Source of the DNA: Struthio camelus
Lineage: Eukaryota > Chordata > Aves > Struthioniformes > Struthionidae
Direction of reading: 5' to 3'
NCBI RefSeq assembly: GCF_040807025.1
Contig: NC_090952.1
Location: 29,013,068 to 29,077,067 of the forward strand
Length of the DNA stretch: 64,000 nt
Within the stretch, counting starts at the first letter, position 1; each line of letters opens with the position of its first letter. The notes beneath the pieces were generated by a model, which saw nothing but the letters and a program-made list of their open reading frames with translations, did not search any database and had not been told where the DNA came from. Both the position numbers and the translations under genes were made by a program. Below, piece after piece: positions 1 through 13,640 of the stretch.

Positions 1-3000
1 AATCTGTTGAGGGTTATTAAATAAATGCTTGTGCTCTGTTTTATTCTCCTCCCTCTCTCCCCACATCTGGCTATTGTCAGAGTCAGGATAATGGACTGTA
101 GGATCCCTTTGTATTGCCCAGGAAGGCCATTCTCACGTTCTTAAGTAATTTCCTTTCTGGAATCTTTCCCTCCAGTATTAAATCAAATCCTTGTCTTTAC
201 CTGCAAAGCCTTACATAACTCTGCTAATCCATATGTAGGCCTTTTTGTCAGGTTCATGTCACCTTGTCCTTCTCTCTGTGCCAACACTCTCAGCCTCACC
301 CCAATGTTTGTCAGGTTTTCACATCAACACCTTTACACAATCCTTTCTAGGCAGCTCCACTGCTAGCTCATGGTCATTTTTCCCTATGCTCATCATCATT
401 TTTCTTCTGCCCTTGAGATTTGAACTGTGAGACCTTCAAGACAAGGACTGTCCTTGCAGTTTGGAAGAACATCTGTCATTCTAGGTGCTATGCAAATGAC
501 TGACAAGAAAAATAATTAAGCAGGCTAAGAAAGCAGTGAATGATGTTGTGTCATCAACAGAAGAGGCATCAAGGAAGATCTGAGCAGTGAGGAAGTGCCT
601 AGGGAGGGCCTACCCTGCATTTATGAAAGCAGAAGCAGTGAAATGAGAGACCCCTTTCTGGCAAGCTAGAAGTGGTGGTTGAGAGGGTCAGAGTAGTGAT
701 GGAAATGCACTAGATTTGTTCAAAGATTGTGGGGGGCAGCGGTAGCTTTTATTGTCTACTTGATTCTTCATGTAAAATTGATGCAAGGGTGAGGAAGAAA
801 TAGCAGTGTCTCCATGGTTTCTTCTTCCAGAAATGAAAAGCAAAGTTGTGTAAACACTCAAACATACTCTGATATACCGTGTGTCCTACAGCTACGCAGG
901 TTATGGCATAAGGGCTGGCTCAATACTATTTAAGCAGTTGTTCTATCTTTACTCCTGGGAGTGAAGCCAGCTTGCCCTTAGCTAAGATGGTGAGTCAGTT
1001 AAAAAAAAAAAAAAAAAGATACCATATCCAAGTACACTTTTTTAACTAGGGAGCAAAAACCAGTGAGCTTTAAGCATGCAATCCCTACTTTTCTAAAATA
1101 TGCAATTATTAGGAGTACATAACAGTAACATCCTTGCTTGTTCTCCTACAGCATCTTGGTACTTCCAGAAAGATTGTCAGTAACATTCTACAAATACTGC
1201 CAAAAGAAAGTTCATTAAAGGCACTGTGATGTCCTCTAAATGCTGCAGGGGGAAAACGTGTGCCAACAGTTCCTATCTGTTCTGGTTTTACTTTGAATCA
1301 TGCTAAAGGAACAGGTGGCCAGAAACATATCATGAAGAGCGTTAAGGATTATGCAGAATTAGTTTCACTCTGCAAGTATATCAAAGCCTCTTTCCTGCTA
1401 AATGCCCAAGACTGATTCTCATGAGATTTTCCTTAGAACTGTTGAAAGGATCTGTAGCTGAGGAATGACAAACAGTAGCTGGGTTTCCCCATGTGGCCAG
1501 TGAAGGACCACACTTCTTCTGGCTGATCAATCACCTTCATGAGGAGCAGGATCCTCTTGGTTTTTTTCCTCCCTCTAGAAGTTGGGCTCATGGAAGAAGA
1601 CAGTTGGAACATGTTAACCGGCTTACAGCCAAATTTGAAGAACTACTGCCTGCTGCAAAAGACAGCAAAGCATACAGGCAAGTTTTCTGTCTATCTGCTG
1701 ATTATAGTTTTTCCCTGTGAAATTATAAGGAATTCTGACAATCTCACAGCACATACATCTTCTGGAGATCTTTCTCCTGGAATTCTGATCTGCATTTCAA
1801 CTGACTGAAGAAGCAGCTATCACCTTAAAAAAAAAAAAAAAACCTGCTGTCACTACGCTAGTGGACTTATTTACTGCTAGCTGAGAGCAGGATGGGAGTC
1901 TAAGTGGCGAAGTGTATCACAACCAGCAATAGCTTGGTGCAGTTGGGGCAATTACTTTCATCCTTCCTGTTCCTATACGTCTTCTGCATTGCAGTGTTGT
2001 AACATGGAGCATATATAGACCACTGATGACCGCTTCTTCAACCCCTGATAGCAGTGCAACATAACCACTCAGCAAACCAGTAGAGCTTCAAGAATTTTCT
2101 CATGATCTAAGACAAAACATCATCCTGTTCTTATTTGGTGTAATTGCCAGATTTGCTGCCAAGCTTCCCTCTGCTCCTGAGACAGCAATAATTTTAACAT
2201 GCCCTGTAGATTCTAATCCATCTGGTGAGCTCTGTGTCTTCCAAAGAAATGATCATGGACAGCAGGAATCTAATATCCCAGGAAGCATGAAATGCACCAC
2301 ATATCCTTTCCCGCATAGCTTTGCCAAAATCTAATACTTTAAATGAAAGATTTTTTTTTAATGTCACTTGTGAAAAGAATGGACACAGGATACATTTGCT
2401 TTCCTTCTTCAACATGAAAACACAGTAAAATTGACATACAAATAAAAATTCATTTTATTTTAACACCAAAACAAACATGGATCTACTTTTGAAAAGGCTG
2501 AGAGGAAACACAAGAGGTGTTTGAAGATGGAAAATAATTTACCATATTATGTCTGTAAAAGGTTTCTATCGAGACTTTTTAAACTTTGTGCTTTTTCCTA
2601 ATGCTCTGATACAGCTAGATCCTTACGACAGTCACCATAAGCCGAACTGTGTATGTCCTTCCAGACAAAACTTGTTCTAACATATATACTCTTGTAGATG
2701 ACCAAAGGAATCCTTCATAGTTGTGTTGCTCAGAGGGTTCTAAAGGAATTGATGGTGGCTTTTGGGATATCTATCCAATATCTAAGGAACACACAGCTGT
2801 AAATAGGTAAACATGCCTTCTAATAAGTACTGGCAGTGATGGATAGGAATGTCTTGGAAAAATTATTCTGAGACATCTATAGAGACATCTGTCTTTTTCT
2901 CATGTCTCTTTTACTATGTGAAATGATCTAATGTAGTGATTCCCAGACTTTTTCAGGCCACAATCAACTTTCTTTCCTCAGTGTTTTTATGGGCCATGAG

Positions 3001-6000
3001 CAAACTCATTGGCCACCTTTGTCAAACATTGAATAGGAAAAACCATGAACATGATATGTTTCTGTTGAACCAGGTATGAATGATAGCTAGGCCGCTGGTG
3101 CCTTGCAGACTGCAGTTTGCAAACTGCTGAGCTAACACCTCCTCAGAACTGGTCAACAGGACGAGCTCATTACCGTAAGGTTTCAGGATGGAGGAGTCTG
3201 ATGCATGGCAGCGCCAACGCCTTAACACTGACGAGGCAGTATTTGCAACCATTATTACAGGGTAGCCAACTCGCTCGCCACATTGCTTTTTGTGATGTCC
3301 AGGTTTCCAATTCCTATAAATACATGAATTATCAAAGAAGATTTTTGCCAGGCAGATTTCCGTTCTCCCATGGGTACATTGCTATGTTGAGTGCTGTATA
3401 GGATGTTTAATAAACTGAGAAGATGGGATATTCAGAGATGGCCAGCCAAGGGAATAGGCATTGCTTCTGTTCCTCAAAATAGAAATGCTTGAAAAGGGTA
3501 TGGTTGTTTCATGCAGTCTTTCTGCTGCAGACCTGAAGTGCCCAGCAAAAAGTTAGGTGTATGGGCTGAAGTGGGGAACCTGAAAGTGGCAGGAATGGGA
3601 AAGGTACAAGGATGATGGCCTCAAGAGGTGAACAGTCCTGAACTGCAGTAGTAATGAGGGCCTTTATTTCTGCCTGTCAAATGAAATTTGCTTTCTTTTC
3701 TCTTTTCTGTTTTTCCTCTTCTCTCCTTTTCACCTGTGGTAGGGCTATTGACATGGTTAAGGATTACTCTGAGCAGTATAGGAAAGTGATACTTCTGAGA
3801 TTTGTGAAGCTGCAGAAGGGTTCTGAACTCCAGTTAAAACGAAGGAGAATTGCATATGCAGACTCTAGGACATCTTTGGAACACCAGCCAAAATTTTTCC
3901 AGTTTCCAGTTTCAGGTTTTTAATATTGTTTTTTTAGCATTTTCCCTTTCTCTTTGGTTTACTGTTTCTTCTCAGATAGATCTTTGCACCATCAGTAATT
4001 TACCTCCTGGAGGGCTGCTCACTGACGAATTAGCAAATAAAAAGAACTCAAAAATCATTACATAAAGGTGGCTCTTGGGCTTGTGCTGGATGCTTGTTTG
4101 TGAAGAGCGAGTGCATAGTATAGTCATCTATTTCCTTAAATGCACACTTAGAAAGTGCTCGTGAAAGCATTTCCAGCCCTTGTGTCCCTCCACCCATGGC
4201 TGATAGGGCCCACAAGAAAGTGCTGACAGTTCCTGCTAGGTCTTTATCTCAATGTCAGTGTTCCCCATCTGTCTCTGAAGAACTGTTTCTGTAAGCAATC
4301 AGAGGGTCAGCCTCCATAGCATTCTTTCATTACAAACGGGCTGCTTCGTTTCACTCAGGCATCCACATAAAACACACAGCACTCCCACACAGACACTCTG
4401 ACAGAAACAAGCAAGCAAAAGGAAGAAGGGAAAAAAAGACCATATGAGAATAATAAACCCCTATTAGGGGAATATTTTGCACTTTTTATTTTGCCAGGTT
4501 AAAATTTTCGCTTGGTTTCATTCATTTACTTTGACAGGTTGATCTATTTATTTATTTTGACACTTTCCATTGGCAGGAAAGTAATGAATCTGGATAGTTA
4601 AGAGTATCCTGATGATGACCCTCCAGACAGTTACCAAGGGAATACAACAGCAGATGTGCTTTCAGTGCATAAGCATCTTTGCAGTAGGAGCTGGAATGAG
4701 CCCTTATTTTGCTCTGGTCCTAAGTAAATCTAAGCTGTTAAGAGTGGACTCAAAATCTGAACTCCAGACTTAATTGCAACACAGATATGAAAGTCTGATG
4801 TTTAACACTCCTCATCTTTGTGCCAGGGTTCATGACCCAGCTAGCTGGAGCTGTGACTTGCTGGCATGCAATCTCTACCTTTTAGAGCTCTTCATCTTCC
4901 CATCTGGGAATGTGAAAAAATTAAAATCATCCCTTGTCCTTCTTCTCTCAAATTCAGTTTCTTTTTTTTCTCTTCCCTGCTGTCAAAGATCTCCGAGGCT
5001 CCCCTACAGTCCTGTTGGCAATTTGCAAGGTGATGTTGCCCCACACAAAGGTTTGGAAAGCCTATGAGGAGTTTGTTCAGCAGGAGAAGCACTGAAAGAG
5101 GGTGAGGAGTCTGATGGGACAACTGCCTCCTTGCTCTTCCAACCCAGCTAGTGCAGGGAAGCACAGATCATGCTGGTGTTTCAGGAGAATGGCAAGGTGG
5201 ACCGATGGAAAGGTGGTAACTCCAGGGTTGTAAGCTGATGGAGGAATTCCATCAAAAACACTTCTGTTTTACTGTCCACATACTTGTGATTGTTTCCCTT
5301 TGGACCTTTATGTAGTTTTGGATCCAGTTTTGCTGATGGCTTTAACTGTATGAAATCAAGTGGCATACCTCACTGAATGTTCCTATCCTTTTTGCTCTAA
5401 GAAAGATCATCTAGAAAGCATTGGAAGGAACCAAAACCAAGCATGTAAGTCCAACAAGACTTATGTAGACAATAGAATCGGATATAGGAGTAGTGCTTTT
5501 TCCCCGAGAGTTTTCTGGGACGCATCTGTTCAGTCCACTAAGACAATCTAGTCTCTCCTAATGTTCCTGAGAGGTCTGATCCTACCTCTCCTAAAGTCAC
5601 TTGGAGCTGGGCCTATTTATGGCATTTGTCCTAGCTAAAGAGAATATGCAAAATGTTGCTTAGAGGATGATTCCCACGGGAGAGTAATGTATGTTGTATG
5701 ACTCTGAAGCCTTACAGTGAATATGCTGTGCACATTGCCGTCCCCTTGCTCCTAAACTTGAGCACATTAGAAATGGAGCTGCTGGGGTGGAGTGAGGGAT
5801 GGCAAAGATGCCGTTTTCAGAATAGGATCCCACTTTAAATATTTGCCGATTTCTGACTCTATTGTGTTTATCACAGTAGGGCAGGTAAATTGTTAAGATG
5901 ATGCAAAATGGGTTTAAAAAACAGAAAATGAGAGTCTGTAGAACCCCAAAGTGCATGGTAATGAATCATCACGCTAGACTGGCAGGTTTGGTGTACTAAA

Positions 6001-9000
6001 TAGAGTTTGCAAAAGAGATGTAGGGAGCAGGAATTAGAGGCCACTAATAAACCACTCAAGTTCAAGATGGCATTTGCCTTGCATGGTTCTGTATCATCAC
6101 TATGGCATGGATTAAAAACTTGACTGGAGAGCAAAACACAGATGATGGAGCCAGGATCTTGATCAGCCGTGGGAGCAGCACAACCAGGTGATCCAGGGTG
6201 TGGAAGGCTCATTCTTTCCACCCAGCTGGTCATACCATGACTTGCGGGAGAGCCCAGAGCCAGGTACAAACAGTCAGAGGGTTCCTACAAGCTTGATGGT
6301 AAGACTGCTCCTGTGTGACCCAATGGGGAGAAAAATCAATAGCCCCTTACTGAAATTTCCTGCCAGTGAAGTGAAAGCAAATAAACAATGAAGCCTAAAA
6401 ACCACTAGTGAGTTACTCAGACAAGTGAGAGAAACAGCAGGGAAAGAGCAAAATGCCTCAGAGCGGAAAAACAAAGCAAAATAACAAGCTGAAGCATACA
6501 GAGGAAATCCAGGCAGTGGAAGGATGGCTGCAGGAGGCAGTGTTGCCCAGGGGAGTGAGCACTGTGTGGATCCCGCGCTGGAGGCTCTTGGGGGCAAAGA
6601 CTAACTTGCTTTCTGGGGAGGGCATAAAGGACTTCTGTCCCTTGGAGCACTTCTATCCGCCTTTTTTTTGAGGGGGGGGGGGGGATCCATACCAGCCCTG
6701 GATAAATGGGGGTGGAAGAAAGCTAGGGAGAAGTGGGGCTGAAGCCCCAAGTGGTGATGGGAAATCCCTGTGTGGCCCAGCGGCAGTGACCAGAAGAGAC
6801 GGAGCCCAGTGTTGGCAGGACAGGAGCGTCCTCTGCAGGACGAGAGTGTTGTGCTCTAACTGCAGGGGCCTCAAGGAGACCATGCTGTTAGGTGCCAATT
6901 CTGCTGTGGTGCCGTGGTGTCAGCGGTCGTGGGGTTGTGGCTCAGTCCATGCCCTCTGGTTCCCACGTGCCTTTGCGATCCCCTTCTTCCCACAGAGCTG
7001 AGGTGGTACGTGGCCTCTGTTCAAGGAGCGGAAAAGGGCTGGAGATGGACTCCAGCACCATTTCTGGGCATATTTGTCTCCTCAGCTCAGGAAGAGGGTC
7101 CGGTTTCCCAGGCTAGTGGTGTGTGTGTCTGCTTCTATTTTTACAGTTAAACTTCAGGTTGCACATAATTGTATGAAACAGAGAGGTCTAAAGTGTCCCG
7201 TCACACTGGCTGTGTGGAGTGAAAGGGGTGAAGAGCATGGTCAGTGGGATCATGGGGAAGAGGTGTCAGTTACTCAGAAAGTCTTGCATTTTGTGCCTGA
7301 GAAGGAGCACAGCGGATGAGTAGTAAGGAGAAACCGGAGAAAAGGCGTGAAACTGTAGGGGAGCGTAGGAGGAAGAGAGAGGAGAGTGTAAGGAAGGCAA
7401 AGTAAAAGTAGATCTGTGCCTATGGTTGTGTGACCTTCATAAACTGAGCTTGGAAAAGAGAGCAAAATTTGCTCTTAGACTTGCTTTGTGCAGCAGAGGT
7501 GAACAGTGCTCCTGGCTGCCGATTAAAATTGTTTCAGAGAAAGCATTCAGTGCCCTCTGCTGATGAAAAGTCCAGTTAGCAGCTTGGTGCAAGGAGGCCT
7601 CGAGTTACTTAGTTGCAAACAGCTTAAAAAATGCATGACAAGTTTTTGAGTTCTTAATTCATTTGGCAGCAAGAAAAAAACAACAAAAAAAGCCTTCTGA
7701 TGATGTGTGAAAATCAACGCTGATTCTGACCTTCCCCAAAGTTCTTGAGAGCAATGTCCTGTTTCCTATCCGTGCCTGTCCGTGAACGTATATCCTCGCA
7801 CCTTCCACAGCGCATGGAAATACCCATGATTCAACCCGGTGATGTGCTATGGAAAATCGGTCCTACAGGAGTGTTACAAAAGGCAAGGCTTTCAGCAAGA
7901 GATAGGCTGCTTTATTAAGTTGAGATAGCTGGGGAAAAAAACAAATGAGCTTTCAGACACAGAAATGATAACCTTTGGTTTGGAGGCTGTTTTTTCAAAA
8001 GTAAACATCAGCAGATTTGGAACAAATTTAAACTTTAGTGCCCTGTGACAGGTGCTATAGATCTGAGAAAGGACTTTAAACATCAACAAACTAGATGCTG
8101 TGGCATTGCCTTTTACAGGCCCGTATCCACGAGTGAACGCGCAGGTTTGAAAGGAGAGGTGACTATCCCAAGCCCGAGCGAGCTTGGGTTCTGTGCCCGG
8201 GTAGGCTGAGGGTGTAAAAGCTTACGTGGCTTTTATGGGCTGGACAAAATCACTGACAAAATAAACCATCAGAAGTACTTAACGCAAAGACACCACTTCT
8301 GGCTCGTGATGTCCCTGAACCACAGTTTGCTGGAGGCTGGGAGCCTGTTCTGGAGAGGTGTCGCCTGCTAGCTTTGTCCTTACGCTTTTGATCACTGTCA
8401 GAGAAAAGCTGCTGGCCAGATGACTTCCTGGCCAGCCATACTTGTTCTTAGGTGAGCTTGTGACTCCTCAGGCTGAGAGGGGAGCTGAGCTTACTCTTCC
8501 ACTTCACAGCGAAGCGATTTAACTAGGGTGCTTATGTGCAAGCAGGTACCACCATCAGTCCCCTTAGGCTGTGCTCAGAAAGCCGACAAGCTGCCCCTGC
8601 GCTCTGGGAAGGGCCGATCCTGCCCACCTGGTTCAGCGCACACCCCCAGGGTGACTCCCTTGGGGACAGAGGGGAGAAAGCCTGCTTGCTGGATGCTTAC
8701 CTTGGCGGTGGAAGTGGCATGAAGTTGCTAAATCTTTGTCAAGACAGAGGCAGTCTGGATGGGTTTGGAGGCACAGGTCCATTTCGGAGAGTTGTAGCCC
8801 CTCTGTCAGCTGAACCTGGGTTTAGGTGGAACCTTAAAATCTATGTCCCAGCTGTACCTCACGTTTCGACTTGCAGCACGCAGTGTCCCAGACTCGCAGC
8901 AGGGGGAGCACGCAACGAGCACTGGAAAATGTGTGCTGCTCTTGGGAAAGCCCTGTTAGTTTCCTGACCTAGGCCTTGGGAGCACCACAAGACAGTATCT

Positions 9001-12000
9001 TAAAGAAGCCAAGCATCTTCTAAACTCCTTTACAAAAAAATTCAGCAACAAATTATAACTGATATATGTACAGCACAGGCACAGTTTGACTCATAGACTG
9101 ATCATGTGAAGAACCTGATTTATTAATGGCTCTAGGAAAGAAACCATGGCCACTGATTTAGATGGGAAGATGCAGTTAAACACCATACCACCAGGCAAGA
9201 GAGTTAGTTCCTCTGAACACACGCGCTACTACTGTGAGCAATGTAAATGGAAAGAGCACCAAATCAAAGAACTAAAAAGTTCAGATAGTGGGAAGCTCCT
9301 GGAGCTCTGCTAGTCCGCTGTATCTCATGCAGGCACAGGAAATCTCTCATAGAGAAACAGGAAAATTAAGTAGGTCTCAGCTCAAAGCAAGCTTCTCTCA
9401 CAGCAGATAAGCTCTGGAGAGATGGGCATGACCACAAAGCAGGAACTAAAACTGGAGAAATGTTGGCATGGATGAGACTGCAGCTGAATGCCATATGTTC
9501 AGCTGAGCACTGAGCATTTCCCACAGAGCACCTCTGGCCAGTTTCACCCGGGGGCCAGATGCATTAGAGCATTTGCAAAGTGGGAACCTCTGCATTGCTT
9601 CCATTGGGTTTTAGGATCTCCCCATCTCTTTAAAACATAATTTTGTGAAGTCTTTTGCAAGGAAAGTGTCAGAACAATTGTATTAGCGTGACTTCTACAC
9701 CGTGTCATGTGTCCAGTAGATGATGCACCTGTTTCAGAGGGGAGCGTGTCTGTGTGCGTGCATGCATGTGTGTGTATTCACAGTCTGCTTTACCCCCATA
9801 GTAGAGTCAGGCCTGGACGTGGAGCCATCTACTGCTGAGCATACGCCAGTATGGAAGAAAAACCTGTAAAACAGATTCCCTGCTTCTGAATTCAGGGTTA
9901 TGCTAACTCATAATACAGTAATTCTGTTAACTATGCTTCATAATTATAACTTAATAAAAGATGACCCAGAGTATATCAGATAATTACAGTCACAACACTA
10001 AATATTTCAGGACGTGCTTTTGTAGGCCTTAACCTGCAAAATACACCCAAAGGTGCTGGACATGTAGCACTTTTCCTGACCCACTCATCCTTGTATTTGG
10101 AATATGAGATGTCTGGCAAACATGACACAGCTAGTCAGTCTTTGGTGCAATTTTGCAACCCGCTAAAGGCAGTCTTAAGTCTGCGTTGCTACCAAAAGGG
10201 CATTCCTACCACTTCCCCAGGTCCATTGCTGTAGGTTTTCACTGCAGTTCTTGAGGCAGCGTCAGCATTCATATGGCTGTGTGGTGAGTTGGATCCAGTT
10301 GCTGATCTCACTCGGAAAAAAAGACCAACATCGTAATAACATTTTCAGCTCTATCGGCAGCTTATTCTGGCTGCCGTGTGGCCACAAAGGAGGCAGCAGA
10401 AACACACGGCCAAGAACTGGGACAAGGGAGGGACTGCCCATTTGAGTCTCAACTCCAGCTTAGGTGGGCTTAGGCCAACCGTGAAAATGCACCTTTCCAG
10501 CTGCTCAGCAGTGCTGTGCGTTAGCCACCAGCAGGACCACACGCCCTCGCTCAAGGAAGCGCTGACTAGTTCGAGTGGTTTGTTCAAACAAGCCACCCCA
10601 TCAGTCAGGCAGTGTGGTGGGCTGGATGCTCCATCTGCAAATCTTTCACCTTGATTCAATCAGTTTTTTAAGGAAAAATAATCCTACGGATGACCTCTGT
10701 TGGCATCATTTATCTCACTTAAGTGGCTCTTATTATCAGCCTTGCAGAGAGCAGGAGCTGGTGTTAGTGTCCTTGACTGTCCTGCCTTCCTTAAAGCCTT
10801 GATGCAAGGCAGCCCCTCCGTTAGAGCCAGCTGCTTGCTCACAGCCATCTGAATGATGCAAGAGGAGCAGCAGCGTTACAGTGCAGGCCAGTTGCATCAG
10901 ACACGGACGCCCATGAGGCAAGCTGCTCCACGCAAAAGATGAAGTCATGCTTATTCCTCTGCAGCTCACGTCCCGTTGAGCTTTTTTCCCTGTGGAGATT
11001 GCATCATTAACCTGGCTGAAGCAGTGGATTGTGAAAAATCAGAAGACTTAGTGAGAAAATGGTGAGCAAACTGACTGTTTAATTGAATTTCATATAAAAT
11101 CCTTCCAATTATTTCAGTCTGACAGTCTAGCTTCTCTGTAACACAGTGATCAGGAGAACTTCTAGGACTTCTCAAAAGCATTTGCTGGAGAGAGAATGGC
11201 AGACTTTCAGACAAGAGAGACAGAGAAATGGGGAAGACGACCCAAAATAATAGGTTTACAAAACAAATCCTGTTCAGATACACACCTTTGTGCAACGAAT
11301 GTTATCAAGAGCTACTTCCGTAGGCACTAAAATGAGCAACGGGAACTCTGCCTACCTCCCACCTCCCAGAGCTTGGGAAGACAGCAACATTTTGTAATGG
11401 GTCTGGCAGATAAAAACTGGAGAGGTGAAGTACTTTGGAGGCACAATGAACTGGACAGACAGAACCACGGTCGGTACTGCTGGGGAAATAAGCTCCCTCC
11501 TGCAGGAGGGAGTGGGATTCTGTGGGGCAGTTTGGTGATGGACTAAGTCTTTTGCACAATATTCCTGGGAAACTTCCAAGATAACTCTCCTCGACCACCC
11601 CAAAGACTCCAACTGTGAATCATGCTAAATGCACGGTAAGACATTTATTTTAGAGTCCTGAGATAAAACCCCTGGCCACGGTGACCTTGTGTTGCCGCAG
11701 CGTTTGCTTTCCTGCACACGCTACATGTACACACCGCGCGAGACAGACCCTGGCGCAAGGAGCTTGCAGTCGAAACCGAGAAACCCAAAGGAGGCAGAAT
11801 AGGGAACTCGCAGAGAGTTTATTCGTTTTCACCGATGGAGGGTGGTAGCTGGAGAGAGGCTCAGCCAGCATCTGCAGCAGGGAACCGGCGGCAGAGATGT
11901 AAAGTGAACCCAGATCTGGAAACAGGGTCTGCTCACAAACTCTCTGGCCGTCCCGCCCAGAACGCTTGTGAAATCAGCTCGTGTCAGGTCTCCTGAATTA

Positions 12001-12029
12001 CACCAAAAGAACAGAAAATGCCTGCAGCC
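1..12029. other. Intergenic, no supported gene
   Basis: No open frame here has recognisable protein similarity or exon-like splice flanks. Contents: A homopolymers near 1001-1017 and 1827-1843, a possible hAT MITE (2934-3129), a G run near 6672-6684, and a short TG-rich tract near 9745-9776. The rest is unremarkable single-copy sequence. The extreme left end could be part of an intron of a neighbouring gene; nothing decides this. Confidence 0.6.
2934..3129. mobile_element. Possible ancient hAT-type MITE
   Basis: Begins TAGTGATTCCCAGACTTTTT and ends AGTTTGCAAACTGCTG. These resemble the terminal inverted repeats of hAT-Charlie elements (CAGTGGTTCTCAAACTTTT). The flanking 8-mers ATCTAATG and AGCTAACA match at 5 of 8 positions, as a decayed 8-bp target duplication might. 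There is no coding content. The assignment is from memory of the family termini. Confidence 0.35.
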
Positions 12030-13200
12030 TTCGGAAACGCTGCTTATCCCAGTGGCGTCCACGGTGCCCAGCTGCCGGGACAGGCCGCGCGCGCTGAGGC
12101 CGCGCAGGCGGCGAGGTCGCCCTGCCGTGCGCGCGTGGGGGCCGCCCGCCTCGCTGGCCGGTCACGCGCGGCCAGGTGTCCGCCCGGCGCGGCGCGGGCG
12201 GGGCAGCCGGGGACGTGGGTGCTGGTCGCGGCTGGGGCTCCCGCCCCCGCGGTGCCGGTCAGGCGGCGGCGGCCGCTCCCGGCTGCGCTTCGGCGGTGCT
12301 CGGCGCTGCAGGGGGCCGCCGCCGCGCGCTTTGCATAGCCCCGCCCAGGCCGCCGCCGCCCGCCAATGGGAGGCCGCGCCGCGGGCGGGGGCGGGGCGGC
12401 GCCGCGGGCCACCCCACGCCGCTCCGCGCCGCGCCGCTCGGCTCGGCTCGGTGCGCTGCGCGCGGCGTGGGAGCGCGGCCGCTGCGCGCGCGGCTCCGCG
12501 CAGGTGAGAGGAGCGGGACGGGGCGCGGGGCGGCGGCTCCGCTGGGCTCCGCTCCACGCGGCGTGGGAGCGCGGCGCGGTGCTGCGCGGCGCCGGGCAGC
12601 GCGGGGTGCGGCGCGGCGCGGCGTGGGGGCGCGGGGGCTGCGCTGCCGCTGCCGGACGGCGGCGCGGCGCAGGTGCGGAGCGGGGCGCGGCCGCCGGCGG
12701 GGCCGGCTGTTCCCCGCGCGCGGGTGCCCTCGGCGGCGGTTGTCGCCTAGATGTTGTCGCCGTGGCCGTGGGTCCCTGGCGGCCCCGCCGCACGCGGGCT
12801 GCCCGGCGGCTCCGCGCCCGCGGGGGGCGCCGCGGGGCTGCGCGGGGTCGGGTCTAGGGGGGCGCGGGGCGGCTCGCGCAGCCGCGGGCGGGACGTGCCC
12901 GGGCAGGTCCCGGCGCCGCCGCGGGCGGGCGGGGCGGGCGGGGGTCGCGCGGCGCGTCCCGTCCCCGCGTGGGCGGCGGCGCGGGACCCGCGGGCAGGTC
13001 GGGGCTCGCCGGCGCCCGGCCGCCCCCGCGCGCGCCTCGGCCCGGCGGGACCACCCCGTGGGGCCGCCCCCGGCACACGGCACGCGCGCCCCCGGACACA
13101 GCCCGCGCAACACCCTCGCCGCCTGCCCCGCGCGCACAGCCCGCGCCCCGCGCACCCCGCGCACCCGGCTGTGCCCCGCACGGGCACCACGCGCCGGCCG
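12030..13200. promoter_or_regulatory. CpG island, probable EDA2R promoter with non-coding first exon
   Basis: Extremely GC- and CpG-rich block with CCAAT at 12363-12367, tandem GC boxes at about 12381-12398, and an octamer-like TTTGCATA near 12330. A consensus donor CAG|GTGAGA has its last exon base at 12503. The EDA2R first coding exon starts with an acceptor, so an upstream non-coding exon is required, and this is the only strong promoter-like block in the 18 kb before it. The link between the two is inference. Very long open frames across the island result from GC richness and are not proteins. Confidence 0.6.
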
Positions 13201-13239
13201 GGGCCCTGCGCGCCCCACGCCCGCCCCACAGGCCTCCTG

Positions 13240-13640
13240 TGCTGCATGCCGGGCTGCGTGCCCCACGCATGCCCCACACATGCTCCCACGCCGCATACTG
13301 GACTGCGCACCCCACACTGCACGCCCCATGCACTGCATGCGCTGCACACCGGCCTGCGCGCCCCACACCTGCCCCCCGCGCAGCACACCCTGCGTGCCAG
13401 GCTGTGCGCCCCATGCTGCCCGCCCCACACCTGCCCCACACCTGTGCCACGCACCGCACATGCTGTGCATTGGACTGTGCGCCCCACACATGCACCCCAC
13501 ATGCATGCCGGACTGTGCACCCCACGCGCACCCCACATGCTTCACGCCAGGCTGTGTGCCCCACACATGCCCCACACACCGCACACGCTGCGCGCCGGAC
13601 TGTGCGCCCCACGTGCACCCCACGTCCAGCCCCGAGTCCT
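13240..13640. repeat. Degenerate CCCCACA-rich tandem array
   Basis: Eight copies of a motif of the form RCYGGVCTGYGYRCCCCAC start near 13248, 13297, 13348, 13396, 13469, 13507, 13546 and 13594. Spacing is mostly 38-51 bp (one gap of 73). Between them lie CCCCACACATGC-type sub-repeats. CpG content decays into TpG/CpA here, suggesting the array grew from the edge of the CpG island and then suffered methylation-driven mutation. Confidence 0.8.

Noticed and set aside
1493-1808. Open frame with a helix-like charged segment
   Set aside because: There are only 75-89 codons, two frames overlap, and no homology was recognised.
9745-9776. TG-rich tract as a microsatellite
   Set aside because: Too short and interrupted to list as a feature.
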